From Apostichopus japonicus (lineage: Eukaryota > Echinodermata > Holothuroidea > Aspidochirotida > Stichopodidae), in assembly GCF_037975245.1 (NCBI RefSeq), contig NC_092580.1, positions 11,809,501 to 11,873,500 on the forward strand: 64,000 nucleotides of DNA. The letters run 5' to 3'. The notes under the pieces are model-generated. The model saw only the letters and a program-made list of their open reading frames with translations. It was not told the DNA's origin and made no database searches. A program made the position numbers and the translations under genes. Shown here one piece after another: positions 25,441 to 37,537 of this stretch. Position 1 is the stretch's first letter. The number at the start of each line of letters is the position of its first letter.

Positions 25441-25674
25441 ATGATGAAATGTGAACACATGCAGCTGCAAAAATAATAGTTCCATTGGCGTAATCTGTTA
25501 AGTCGGAACTCTTATGAAGCACACATACTACGGAAAATTGTGTGCAATTCTTCATTTTCAAGTTAGCGTATTACGTGAAATGTCTCTGACAATAGTTTCT
25601 TAGTATCCTTCAAACGCTTTGGGAAGCTTTTCTACTCAACTTTAAACGGAATGTGAAATCTTTCTTACGCTTAC

Positions 25675-25799
25675 AGGCACATTCATAATATCCAACCCAA
25701 CCTCGTGTGAATCCTCAGATTTAAAGAAGGAAACAACTGTGCCATTGTTCAAGTGTTTCCAAGTAGTACTATAGTATGTTGTTCCTTCTTTTTTATTTC
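25675..25799 (-). pseudogene. Kinase N-lobe-like exon fragment, first copy
   Basis: A 125-nt minus-strand segment with a GTAAGC donor after a CCT codon. It is open in one frame and includes YYSTTWKHLNNGTVVSFFKS. The order TWK, GT, VV-FFK resembles the glycine-loop to beta3 segment of tyrosine-kinase-like domains, with the expected lysine present. The family call rests on this pattern only. It stands alone, with no downstream kinase exon at lower coordinates in this unit, so it is a relic. Confidence 0.35.
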
Positions 25800-25835
25800 C
25801 TTCCAGTATACATATAAAATATTTCTTACGCTCAC

Positions 25836-25959
25836 AGGCACATTCATAATATCCAACCCAACCTCGTGTGAATCCTCAGATTTAAAGAAGGAAACAACTG
25901 TGCCATTGTTCAAGTGTTTCCAAGTTGTACTATAGTATGTTGTTCCTTCTTTTTATTTC
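25836..25959 (-). pseudogene. Kinase N-lobe-like exon fragment, second tandem copy
   Basis: A near-identical duplicate of 25,675-25,799 about 160 bp away. It has lost one base of a homopolymer, which shifts its frame near the upstream end. The donor is GTGAGC. Confidence 0.4.
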
Positions 25960-26039
25960 CTTCCAGTATACATATAAAATTTATAGAGAGGAGTCATATA
26001 ACACCTCAACAAGAAGAATAACTTATATAAAAGGTGATT

Positions 26040-26250
26040 TTTTTTTAGATATCATATCATATCAAATACATTTACACATACAAAAGTTAATACATAAAAC
26101 GATATAACAAACAGACTACAACAAACAGTCCAATAATAACTAGTAAGTTAAAAGGGGAAAAATGTTAAGATGATAGGATATGATATAAAATACATCTACA
26201 CATACAAAAAGTTAATACATAAAACGATATAGCAAAAAGACTACAACAAA
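26040..26250. repeat. ~125-bp direct duplication
   Basis: The segment with acatacaaaagttaatacat and aaacgatata at about 26,075-26,110 is repeated at about 26,200-26,235. Confidence 0.6.
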
Positions 26251-26578
26251 CATGCTAAGTGCTTGGATGGAATGTATAAAGCAGCACGGTAAATAAATGA
26301 GTTTCTGTAAACTTACGTTCGGTATTTTGTGGGGATTTCTTAGATTTCTGCTCGATTTGTGCAAGAGACTTTTTAGTAAAGTATAGAAGGGTGATTCTGA
26401 TCACTGTTAAATCGTATTAGCCATTCTTGTAAACTCAGTTCTTGCAGCAGCATTTACCTTTTCTAAAAGTATATTGTAATCTAAATTAAATATAGCTGAT
26501 GTGTATTTAAGAAACTTCATTCTTCTTTCTTTGCTTTTCTTGCAATATAAAATGGTACCAGACAGGCACCGTATAGAT

Positions 26579-26579
<1 letters not shown>

Positions 26580-26625
<46 letters not shown>

Positions 26626-26641
26626 GTCTATTTGGTACCTT

Positions 26642-26680
<39 letters not shown>
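26580..26680. repeat. (CA)n and (TA)n microsatellites
   Basis: About 24 bp of CA is followed by TA repeats, interrupted by gtctatttggtaccttagg. This is the target region of the inverted-repeat element that starts at 26,681. Confidence 0.9.
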
Positions 26681-26681
<1 letters not shown>

Positions 26682-26989
26682 TCTCTTAAAATGAGAGACT
26701 GAAATTTCAGTCTAATCGACTGAAATTTCAGTCTAATGATGGATGGGATAAGGGATCAGACTACTTAGACTGAATTCCAGTCTGAAATGTAAAGACTGAA
26801 GGTCAGTCTTAATTAGACTAAATACTCTTCAGTCTAATAGACTGAAAATCAAACCACTTTAGACTGAACAGTCAGCAGTTTAGACTGATTTATTGCAGCA
26901 CCAGTCTTAATAAGATTGAATACTTTCAGTCTATAAGACTGATATCAGACTGAACAGTCGGTCCTTTAGACTGAATTATTACACATCAC

Positions 26990-29450
26990 AGCTATACTGT
27001 CAATTTTATAAATTGCAAATTCTGGATTGAACAAGCTTTTCTATAGATCCTCCGTGTTGGCTAAGTGCTGGAATTCTTCAATAAAGATGCAGTTAAGGTC
27101 ATCAAGACAACATTCAATGATCTGTTAATGCAGGGGAATTTACTGAAAGGTGCTACTTCATGGAGTGACTTCACCTTCACATCCAATCATGTTAGGCTAT
27201 AAAGACCAGAAAATCATTGTGACAGTCACACACAAAGTACATTAAAAATGGTATTCCATCAAGAAATATAATTGTCAATATCCACCGAACAGTAATTTTA
27301 TTCCCACTAACCCACTTATATATTCTAATATAATTTTTAATATATTAAAAAAAACAGAAATCAAAACTACAATATTCTGAGGGATGTTCAACAAAACATG
27401 TTATCTTTGCAACAAACGTTCAAATTATAAAGATACTTTACATAACAGTGACATATTTTCAGTTCAATATTAATCTGTCAAATTTCTGCTTGAATTGGGC
27501 CTGGATCTAAAATGTTCTTTAATTTTTTTGGAAAGGATTAGGTGAGCTGAGAACAGATCAGTGGTGTCGCCAATGGGTGGCCTGGGGAACCCCTCCCCGA
27601 GAAGGAATTCACAAATAGACATATCACCAACCAAGATTCAAATGTCTGGCAACACCACTGTAACAGAAAGCACTTTAAATTCTTTGTATGTCACCACCAG
27701 GTGGTAATACCCTGGAATTCATTGACAACACAGCTGTAAATTGAGTGGTTATATACCCAGCTGATCCCATCTCCCGATCTCACTGAACTTTAAATTTTCC
27801 ACTGTAAAGGATATAGTAACTATACGATCCTGCCTTTACAAAAGGGATATGATGGAAACACGACGATAGTACAATGGATCTGGTACATTGCCTTTTTTCC
27901 AGTTGTAAATCATTAATGTATAGTAGCAACAATTTTCTTAGAATGATTTCAAAATGGGGAAAACATATGACAAATTTTCAGCAGGTTATTTATAAAATAT
28001 TAGGAATGGTCAAACTATATATCAGTGCGGTGAACATTTAATACTTTGTGTTTCAATGATATAGATTGGCGATTGCTGAAAGTCATTATCCAGCACACAC
28101 AAAACAACATATTACAAGCAGTTAACAGAATGGCACAAACTTCATAATGGCTATTAGATAAACATGAACTATTATATACTGCATTCACGATTTCATGATA
28201 TGGCATTCATATAAAGCAAATTTGTATGCAAAAACAGTACATGTGACTATTATACCACCCTCAATTATTTCTTAACTTTCTGATAGTAATCATATATAGT
28301 GATTTTGATTGGGATTTCAATCAAATTTAAAGTTTTATAAATTATCTCACGTGAATCCTTTAATGTCGGCCTCTAGCTGAAAAAGAAATGTCACTCGAGA
28401 GTGGACTAAAAAATTGAAAACAGTTTTGACTCATTACATCACTAAAATTTTAAAAAAATGGGGGGGGGGGGAATAATGAGGAAAGGATATTCTCAAATGG
28501 AATTTTCTACAGTTACTGACTTTATAATAATCAGGTTACTTGCTTTTCATGGAACAAATTATGGAATATTGTGCACAATAAATAATATTAGCTTAATTAA
28601 TTGCTTAATTAAATAAACCTTCAACATAGTGAGTGCAGTGAAATGTAGGAACATTAAAGTAAACATTAAAATAACATGCTCGAAAAATCATACAACAAAG
28701 TTTTTTTGGCAACTAGGTGTTTGTTTAATTACATTCATAATTAGATCAGTATCATTAAAAAACATTTTTAAAAACCAAAAATCAATTAAATATTTATTTC
28801 TGGAGCCCTCCCTATTCATATAAAACTGTTTGTAAACTCCGGGTAATCAATTTAACGTTTTAGGGTATGTGTTAGTTACTCCTTAAAGGCATTGAAGATT
28901 TGTCCCAAACAGCATGCAGCCATCTGAAAAAGTTAACTTTCTGTTGCTTGCAAGTGATGTTTGTTCGTGTCGCTAAAAAAGACAGACAGTAATGAAACGT
29001 GATACCTTGATATCTTTAGCTGGACCTGAGATGTTCATCGATGTATCGTTTATACACTGTAATGTGGGTATTGACCGTAGCTGTATGTACTGACTGTACA
29101 CTAGTGTCTAATTACCGACGGTAGCAAGCTGTGTTTGTATTTTCTGGGATCGATGGCAGTGTCTAACACTTCTGTTACACCTCATTCGAAACTAGGTCAG
29201 ATTACCGGCATTAGACGTTCTTTTTGCGCGAGTCTTCACACCCTTTTAAAGCTACTCCATGCTGACACACGTGGTTCCGGACTACAGAGCAATAAAAAAG
29301 TAACATTCACTCCTTGAAGTAACTCCATGCTGGCTGCCCTTATAGATGTGGCATGGATACGGACGAGAGACTTCACTTCTGTTGGTTGCAAAATTCCATA
29401 CACCATGGAAGCATGGAACTCACAAAACTAGTGTTGTAGAGGGGGAGCAT
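26990..29450. other. Interior of the inverted-repeat element, no gene recognised
   Basis: AT-rich sequence without a frame that can be tied to a family. A G-run occurs at about 28,458. Confidence 0.5.
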
Positions 29451-29453
29451 AGT

Positions 29454-29564
29454 CTATGTTAAATGTATGTTCAACGCCTCTGTCCCAGCTGGAATGGCCA
29501 GTTTATCTGCCACAATGAAGAATTGTTTGGGGTTCAATTCTGGTCCGAGAGATAGGATGAAAGG
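29454..29564 (-). CDS. Exon fragment with a SAMD3-like C-terminal motif
   Basis: After a possible acceptor (ttgacag), a minus-strand frame of 36 codons to a TAG stop includes PFILSLG, PKQFFIVADKLAIPAGTEAL. The pattern of a short LG turn, FF-I-ADK and IP resembles a segment near the C-terminus of the SAMD3-like proteins that are expanded in fish and invertebrates. Those proteins continue with an FKxHYVFN-type segment that is not seen here, so the exon is truncated or a further exon is missing. It lies in the same element and on the same strand as the first exon at 30,997-31,066. The call is from memory of the pattern. Confidence 0.35.
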   Translation of the reverse strand, partial: PFILSLGPELNPKQFFIVADKLAIPAGTEALNIHLT

Positions 29565-30236
29565 CTGTCAATATTGTCCTTGTCTGCCCTGTGCTGCACT
29601 CTCAATATCTGTGCCCTCCTGTTTGGTGAAGATAAAAATAAATGTGATAAAGGACAAGCAATATGGTATAAATCAAAACATTCTTAAAAAAAGATATGTT
29701 GAGAGGTAGAGAGACTAGACTAGAATAATATTTAGGAGAGAATGGAGAAACAAGAACATGACTGGCATTGTACAAAGGAGATATATCAATTCACAATAGG
29801 CAGCAATATGTCATCCATGGCGGGTGAGATGTGTTATGTGAAGGTGGATTCAAATTCAACCTAACATTTATGGGTTATCATGTTGATTTTGGCAGGTACA
29901 TGGTTACCAAGCAAGGTTTGTTGTTAGTTGTTTTCAGAAATTTCTCTTTTTAAGGATAAATTGTTCATGACATCTCCTGATTCCATTACATCAGCATAGA
30001 AAACCAGTGAACAAGGAATATGATTTACATTTTAGCCTACTGATTTCACTAATATGTCTATCTGCTTGTAAAAGAAACTGATTTCATAACATTAGTGAAT
30101 GGTAATATTACTGTAAAATCTTATAATAAAGACTGATAGCCCACTACATGTTTAATAAAATAACAAAAGCATACCAATTCTTTTTCAGTTTCCACATGAT
30201 TTAAATACAATGGTAATGGTTTAACAGAATCGTGTT

Positions 30237-30850
30237 AGCTTCATGCTGTAATGGCTGTAGAAGTCACTACATTTTTTCAAATAATTAAGGGTGCTTACAA
30301 TCTATGCATAATAGTACTGTGTTTTGCAATTTCTTGAGCATTATTATGTTCAAGTATTTGTTATGAGGTTAACCTAGCCTAGATTCATTTGGGACGATCG
30401 AGTACATATTGCAGTCCTGACAAGCGTGCTTATTCACCCGACGATTGGGTTCATATGCAGGACAGGCGGGCTAATTTGCCCAACGATCTGGTACCGTGAT
30501 AGCTTCATGCTGTAATGGCTGTAGCAGTCACTACATTTTTCAAATAATTAAGGGTGCTTACAATCTATGCATAATAGTAATGTGTTTTGCAATTTCTTGA
30601 GCATTATTATGTCCAAGTATTTGTTATGAGGTTAACCTAGCCTAGATTCATTTTGGGACGATCGAGTACATACTGCAGGACAAGCGTGCTTATTCGCCCG
30701 ACGATCGGGTACATATGCAGGACAGGCGGGCTGATTTGCCCGACGATCGGGTACATACGCAGGACAGGCGGGCTGATTTGCCCGACGATCGGGTACATAT
30801 GCAGGACCGGCGTGCTTATTCGCCCGACGATCGTGTTAATAGGCCCCACC
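30237..30850. repeat. 264-bp duplication with embedded 42-bp minisatellite
   Basis: The stretch from tagcttcatgctgtaatgg at 30,237 is repeated from about 30,500. Each copy ends in a 42-bp tandem repeat with cgacgatcgggtacatatgc and aggacaggcgggctgattt: about two units in the first copy and four to five in the second (30,655-30,835). The unit is a multiple of three, which explains the periodic frames on both strands. Confidence 0.8.
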
Positions 30851-30996
30851 AATTATAACAACAGCCTAGGCCCTATTTGCTATAGTACAGCCTAGCTAGG
30901 CCTACCTCGCGCACAAGCCTAGAATAACTAACGTTACGAACTGCCAAGCTTTTATTCTGTATTAATTGGAAAACAACAAAAAACATACATACATAC

Positions 30997-31066
30997 CCTC
31001 GAACACTGTTATCACTTCTTCGTGGAAACCTTTATTTGTAAGAAAAGTTCTTAAAGACTCAGCCAT
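30997..31066 (-). CDS. First coding exon of a SAM-domain-like protein
   Basis: The ATG at 31,066 (context tagcaATGG, purine at -3 and G at +4) opens 23 codons plus one base, up to a GTATGTATG donor. The peptide MAESLRTFLTNKGFHEEV is the kind of start seen in SAM-domain proteins: an FL--KGF-EEVI--FE helix pair. Upstream lies a promoter-like region. The exon is inside the inverted-repeat element and reads toward its left end. Middle exons were not identified. Confidence 0.45.
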
Positions 31067-31079
31067 TGCTAATTTATAA

Positions 31080-31330
31080 CCTTTACTCTAGCTTAGACAT
31101 ACGGTCGTCTGTCTCGTTCATGCCTAGCTGTGTGTACGGCGTGCGTACGTACAGTACAGCGAGTACCTGGCTAAGCGAAGAATATAGTAGTATATATGTA
31201 CACAAGTTGTAGCGCTCGTTGTCACACTTATTTTTGTGCGGCGTATTTGCAAGTTTTCGGATGACGTAGGCGCATTTCTGTTCTCTGATTGGATACATTT
31301 TTCAGTGGAATACAGAGACTGAAAATGGTA
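31080..31330 (-). promoter_or_regulatory. Promoter-like region of the SAM-like gene
   Basis: This region upstream of the ATG at 31,066 is richer in G+C and CpG than its surroundings. It contains a CRE-like tgacgtag near 31,263, a CCAAT-type motif (ccaatc on the minus strand near 31,290) and a short TATATA stretch near 31,195. This is inference from motifs only. Confidence 0.3.
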
Positions 31331-31513
31331 AGATGACATGCCACATGTGATTAGCTGATTGGTTAATAAAGTCAGTCCAAAACAGCGACTGAACGGTGTA
31401 ACTGATAATACAGTCTAAGTAGAGTGTTTCTCAGTCTAAACTCAGTGTATAACACTGAAAAAAATTTCAGTCTCAAAGAAGACTGAATTCTTCAGTCTAA
31501 CATTTTAAGAGAG

Positions 31514-31800
31514 TATATATATGTCTATTTGGTACCTTAGGTCGACAGTGTATGCATAAAAAAAAGCGACCTTAGGTCGACAGTGTACCTTAGGTCGACA
31601 TTTCAGTGTACACCTAATGTTTTTGCTACCATTTTAAGAAACTTTTTTATAGTCGGAAATAGCTTTATAATGTTCTCCGTCCTCTAAAACGTTCATTTAC
31701 AAGGTTTGCTTAGGGTCGGTTCAGGGTTAGGGTTAGAAAAAAGGGTTAGGGTTAGATTAAATTTAGTGTGTAAGTCAATGTAAATGTCGACCTAAGGTAT
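31514..31800. repeat. Short minisatellite and TTAGGG-type repeats
   Basis: Three variants of accttaggtcgaca lie at about 31,535-31,605. About 31,718-31,755 carries five ggttag/gggttag units, identical to the metazoan telomere hexamer but too few to be a telomere. Confidence 0.7.
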
Positions 31801-31809
31801 CATTTAGAG

Positions 31810-31938
<129 letters not shown>

Positions 31939-32089
31939 CTTGGTGTCATTTGCTTATATAGTCTTTGGAAGTTTTACTTTGGCTATTATTCTTCTTGTTG
32001 ATTTATCCTTGAAACGTGTTACATTTGGAATGTTTGCATAGCTGTTCTCTGTATTTTTTCTTCTATAGAACTGAATATTGTTTTGTTTG

Positions 32090-34200
32090 TGAATAATGAT
32101 TGACAAATTAATCATAAAAAAAAGAAATTTGCAGATGAAGTACCCTAATGATATCATTCATTTTGCTGTTGCCAGATTCATTTACAAAATATCACTAGAT
32201 AAAAAAATCTTCGCAATACCAAAAATGCTACGAGTGAGATTAAAAGACAAATCAGCAATTTTGTTCGGCAATCTAATTTAGCCACCAGAAATTCCCATTA
32301 AAGGGTATGAGATGGTAGGCCTATTATATGTGCACAAATGGTCAACAAAGTGCGATATCTCATCCATTTTAAAGGTAGGAGTGGGATAACAATTATCACT
32401 ATTAGAAATATGTTTACAATTATCGCTGTAAAATATACGTAGGCATATAGGCTTGGTGGAATAGGAAGCTCTATAGGTCAGTATAACATCTGATCATTCG
32501 GGCTCCGAAGTATTATACATATTATACTATAACCCTACCCTCCCCCATCCACCCCGTTTGTTTAAGGCATATCTTCTGATTAGCGCCACTTATTCTACTA
32601 ATAAATCAGCGAGAGCAGGTAGTAATTACTTTATGACTAAGAATTTTGTTGTTGTTAAATTTCTTAGTTACACTGTCATTTAACTCCATACTCAACACCA
32701 CACTCCCCGATACCCTACCACCCTAATGAAGGAAACTTCCTCGTGACTCGCAGTACGCAATGATCTTTGTTCTATTTAATTGAACCTTACTGAGTCTCCC
32801 AAGTATATTTTGCCAAATATATAGTAAAAGTTTCAAAGTTTTAAGTAATCAATTAGGGGATTCTCTTTGTTAAATAAGGCATTGTATTATCGGCACCTTC
32901 CGATAAGCGTAACTTAGGGTTAACAGTTATCAGCGAGAACAGGCAGTGTAATGATATTAACTTATATATACTTTTTTCAAATCTCATATAGAACGAATTA
33001 TCAGGTCCCCATGGTAACGTTGTCATTTACCACCACCCCGTGCCCCCCCCCTCCGCCCCACCCTTCCTAAACCCACACTCACCGCTTCTCTTACATCCTA
33101 ATGCAGGAGATATCCTCGTAAAAACGCGATGACCTATGTCCCTCATTAATATAATGCTTGGGAGCCACGAAAGAGCTACAGTACCTACTAAACACAAATT
33201 GTGTAAATGTCACTAAACGGCATCCGTAGTGACATCGTTTTTAGGTTCAAATTTGAGTTTTCATCTTGTCTTGAATCTGCTTTTCATAAATATTTTTTAA
33301 TATGATTGTTATAATGACTATATCTAAGGACTTTTGAGTCGTAATTCAGTATCCAGTGAATTCGTCTCGCCGAGATATAAAAGGATGAATTTTCCGTGCA
33401 TTTTCACGGTAGGCCCCTCTGTTTAAGGTCAATGAACGACAATAACATTAGGTCCATTAAGTGCGGAATTTGGTCTCCCATTTGTGACATTGCAGTAAAC
33501 CAAGCCGAGCAACGTATCTACGGTATCTCTTAAAGTACATTATTATTAACAAAGCCGAAAAGAATATTTAGAATCTTTGGTGTCATTTTAAAAGTATTTC
33601 ATCTATACCTTACGTACACATTCACCTTGGAATGTCCTAACCCCCCCTCCCCCACCCACCCCGTTGGTTAAAGCTATATATTTTGATAGGCGACACTTAT
33701 TCTAATAATAGATCAGCAAGAGCAGGTAGTAATTACTTCATGACCTAATTTGTTAATAATTTTTTTAAATAAATTTCTTAGTTTCACTGTCATTTAACTC
33801 CATACGCAACACCACACTCCCCGATACCCTACCACCCTAATGAAGGAAACTTCCGCATGACTCGCAGTACGCAACTATCTTTGTTCTATTTAAATGATCA
33901 TTACTGAGTCTCCCAACTTCAAGCATATTTTTCCAAATAATATATGGTAAAAGTTACAAAGTAATAAATTAGGAGATTCTCTTTGTTGAATAAGGCATTG
34001 TATTATCGGCACCTTCCGATAAGCGTAACTTAGGGTTAACAGTTATCAGCGAGAACAGGCAGCAATGATATTAACTTACATATATTTTTTTCAAATCTCA
34101 TATAGAACGAATTATCAGGTCCCCATGGTTACATCGTCATTGACCACCACTCCGTGCCCCCCCCCCCCGCCCCACACTTCCTGAACCCCATACTCACCGC
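32090..34200 (-). repeat. Repeat module Y-X-Y, arm 2 of an inverted pair
   Basis: Reverse complement of about 12,420-14,565, including repeat Y (about 32,530-33,110), repeat X (33,163-33,620) and repeat Y (about 33,640-34,200), plus the adjoining non-coding extension. The frames are chance. Confidence 0.8.
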
Positions 34201-35100
34201 TAATCTTACATCCTACGAAACGATCTTTGTTCTATTTAATTGATCCTTATTGAGTCTCCCAACTTAAAGGATATTTTGCCAAATAGAATAAAGTAAAAGT
34301 TGCAAAGTTTTAAGTATTAGACGATTCTCTTTGTTAAATAAGGCATTGTATTATCTGCCTCTTCCAATAAGCGTAACTTAGGTTTAAAAGGTATCAGTGA
34401 GAGGAGGCAGAAATGATATATTTTTCAAATCTTATATAGAACGAATTATCAGGTCCCCATGATTACACCGTCATTCCCCACATACCCCCCCCCCCCGTGC
34501 CTCACCCCTGCCCCACCCTTTCTAAACCCCACACTAACCGCTTCTCTTACATCCTAATGCAGGAGATATCCTCGTAAAACGCGATGATCTATGTCCCTCA
34601 TTAATATACTGCTTGGGAGCCACGAAGAACTACAGTACCTACTAAACACAAATTATGTAAATGTCACTAGACGGCATCCGTAGTTACATCGTTTTTTGGT
34701 TGAAATTTGAGTTTCCATCTTGTCTTGAATCTGCTTTTCATAAATATATTTTAATATGATTGTTATAATGACTATATCTAAGGACTTTTGAGTCGTATTT
34801 CTGTATCCAGTGAAATCGTCTCGCCGAGATATTAAAGGATGAATTTTCCGTACATTTTCACGGTAGGCCCCTCTGTTTAAGGTCAATGAACGACTATAAC
34901 ATTAGGTCCATTAAGTGCGGAATTTGGTCTCCCATTTGCGACATTGCAGAAAACCAAGCCGAGCAACGTATCTACGGTGTCCCTTAAAGAACATCATTAT
35001 TAACAAAGCCGAAAAGAATATTTAGAATCTTTGGTGTCATTTAAAAAATATTTGCTGCTTACCTTACGTACAGATTCGCCTTTCCTCCTTTTCTATAAGA
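34190..35100 (-). repeat. Further copies of repeats Y and X
   Basis: A partial repeat Y (about 34,190-34,560) and repeat X (34,614-35,080) continue the array in the same orientation, making a ~1.4-kb tandem step from 33,163. Confidence 0.75.
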
Positions 35101-35737
35101 CAGGAACATATGGGAAACAGGACAATGACGGTGATAAAACCAAGCTTCAAGATCATTAGCAATCAATTTGCTCAATTTGTTTACAAAAAGAGATTGAAAA
35201 GTGAAATGAATTCCTCCTCATCCATTCATATTATTTGATCATATTTAACGCTCGTTATAACATGTCATGACGATTCCTAACAGACGCTCACCCAAACTCG
35301 TTCAAATATACACAACCCCCCCCCCCCCTCAACCCGGTCTCTCACCGTACTGCACTTCCAAACCTCATTCTTCCCCGTCAATCCACTTAGTTTGTCCTCA
35401 ACCCCCCCCCCTCCCCAACCCCGCCCAACCCTTTTTGTTTAAGGAATATCTTCTGATTAGCGACACTTTTTCTAACAATAAAATCATTTAACCCCCTACT
35501 CAACGCCACACCCCCGGTACCCTTCCATCCTACTATATGAAAAATCCTCGTGACACGAAGTACGCAACGAACTTTTTTCTATTTAATTGATCCTTACTGC
35601 GTCTCCCAACTTCAATTTGTTTCCAAATGGAATAGTTAAAGTTACAAAGTTTTAATTAAAAAATTAGAAGAATCTCTTTGTGTAATATAGCATTGTATGA
35701 TCGGCCTCTTCTGATAAGCGTAACTTAGGGCCAGAAG
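35100..35737. repeat. Low-complexity stretch and a partial repeat Y
   Basis: 35,100-35,260 has no recognisable feature. 35,300-35,430 has C-rich runs. From about 35,430 a partial, diverged repeat Y runs up to the insertion at 35,738 and resumes at 37,121. Confidence 0.55.
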
Positions 35738-37120
35738 CATGGGCGGGATTACGGGGGGGGGGGGCAAGAGGGGGCATTTGCCCCCCACTTTTTCTCAGAC
35801 CTTAGTTCACTTTTTTGTCGTTTTTGCAGACAAATGTGCACAACCCTAATCGAAATTATTCCCCCACGACAGCTCTATCAAATAGGCCTATTTGTTTCGA
35901 ATCTAAGTCGAATTTGTTTATCGTAACATGGAGCATGCAGAATAACTGGAGCTGGAGCTAGCACATGGTTTGCAGCACAGGTTACGAATCCTGGAGCTAA
36001 CAAACTAGCGATTAAATTCAACATGTGATGAATCCGCGGCATGTGCTAAGCGCTAGCTTCAGGAATTGATTTTCAACGTTGCTGCTCTACTGAATGCGTT
36101 GAATAACTAAAGCCAGAGAAACGATTTACGAAAGACAGATTTGCTTATTGGGTATATCAATAATTAAATTCAATACACTGACACATGACACCCCCCCCCC
36201 CCCCGTGTCATTCAACAATATGCAATGGCAATGCCGATGTAATTTCTTTACTGCTCGAAATCCTGAAATGATGCATGCAAATCGAATAATGTAAATTACA
36301 AATTGGCACTAACACATGTAAAACATTAAATCCATTGTTACAGTATACAGCACTTGGCAGTTTCGGTAGGGGGGGGCGGTGAAGGTATGTTCAGCCCCCA
36401 ATATTTGCCAAGTGCTCCAAGAAGTGGGGACCGCGGGGAGAATTTCGAAGTGGGTGTTGAACATATTCTTGATCGGTCCAATGCACAATATACTAATAAT
36501 TTTAGGGGGAAAGAACTGTCTAGATGCGATTTATTGTTACCAGAGGTGTCATTTTTGCTGATCTAGGATTTCCTTTTTGCTTAAATTTTGACGCGCCGCG
36601 CCAACTGATGGTGGTGCACGGCCTAAATAGTGACGTATAAGCTTCAGTTGTACATAACCATATAAGTTCTTCTATCAGCCCTCCCTAAATTTACACACGT
36701 TCATTAATTGTTTAGATGCAATTTAAAGCCTACATGGGTGTTAATTTTACCGATCTAAGGGTACCTTTCATCGAAAATTTCGACACTCCTTGCCAACCGA
36801 TGATGGCGCTCCGCTTAGATATGTGACGTATAACAAAAGTTGTACATCACCATTTGACCATATGTTCTACTATCAATCCTCTTCAAATATTTAAAAAAAA
36901 TAATTAACTATCTAGATACAATTGCAGACATGAGATCCATATTTCACGGATGGGTACATGCAGCTTAGAGCATTCGGGAAATGCCGTTTCCTGCCATCTG
37001 GGGGGTTTGTAAAGCCCAAAAATTTCTTGTGCGCTCCGCGCCAACCGATGGTGGCGCTCCGCTTAGATAGTCTCGTTGGCAGGTTTGCCCCCCACTTTCA
37101 CAACTCAAATCCCGCCCCTG
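35738..37120. mobile_element. hAT-like non-autonomous element in repeat Y
   Basis: The ends catgggcgggatta and taaatcccgcccctg-type (aaatcccgcccctg at 37,107-37,120) are inverted repeats. The 8-bp target duplication gccagaag lies at 35,730-35,737 and 37,121-37,128. Joining the flanks restores a continuous repeat Y. The right interior shares gcgccaccatcggttggcgc-type sequence, in the opposite orientation, with the elements at 644 and 52,524. No transposase. Confidence 0.85.
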
Positions 37121-37220
37121 GCCAGAAGGTATACTAGCAAGAGCAGGTAGCGATGATATTAACTTATATATATATTTTTTCAAATCTCAGTTGACCAGGT
37201 CGTCCGATTCACAGTATGTA

Positions 37221-37318
37221 TGCTGTTGTTTACATGCAGCCTACAACAAACATTGAGAGATTAAGTGATTTAAAGCATCAAATATGCCTGCACATTTGTT
37301 TCCTTCTTTCTATATTAT
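37221..37318 (+). repeat. Dispersed ~95-bp repeat, also in ECHDC2 intron 3
   Basis: This segment, with ctacaacaaacattgagaga and catcaaatatgcctgcacat, recurs at about 60,274-60,363 with few differences. No ends or target duplications are clear. Confidence 0.7.
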
Positions 37319-37537
37319 TTTTATATAGTTTTTATTGTCATCTTTAATGAGGGTTGTCCTGCTCAATGTAGAAGCACTGCTTTCCAGAGGATCCCTCAAT
37401 ACAAAATACATATACAATATTATGCAGCAGAAAAACGGTAAACATACAAAAGCACAAAAAGGACGGCAAAAAGATAGACAAACAAATATCAGACATCTAA
37501 ACAAAATATATAAGTTTTCATATTGAGTTTACAAATA

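Larger units (their letters stand above)
26681..31513 (-). mobile_element. 4.8-kb terminal-inverted-repeat element carrying a gene
   Basis: The left end reads CTCTCTTAAAATG then AGACTGAA. The right end reads TTCAGTCT then CATTTTAAGAGAG, so a 13-bp perfect terminal repeat is followed by a shared AGACTGAA. The first ~300 bp and the last ~140 bp are packed with AGACTGAA/TTCAGTCT in both orientations, often as back-to-back palindromes, like subterminal transposase-binding sites. Flanks are TA repeats, so the target duplication cannot be read beyond TA. A 28-bp sequence containing gtctatttggtaccttagg lies on both sides. The interior has a minus-strand promoter-like region, a first exon and a later exon fragment of a SAM-domain-like protein. 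No classical transposase is recognised, so the superfamily is unknown. Confidence 0.65.

Noticed and set aside
29467-29709. 80-codon plus frame in the TIR element
   Set aside because: Antisense to the better supported minus-strand fragment at 29,454-29,564 and without homology.
31718-31755. Telomere or telomere scar
   Set aside because: Only about five interrupted TTAGGG-type units in the middle of the window; not enough for a telomere and no junction signs.
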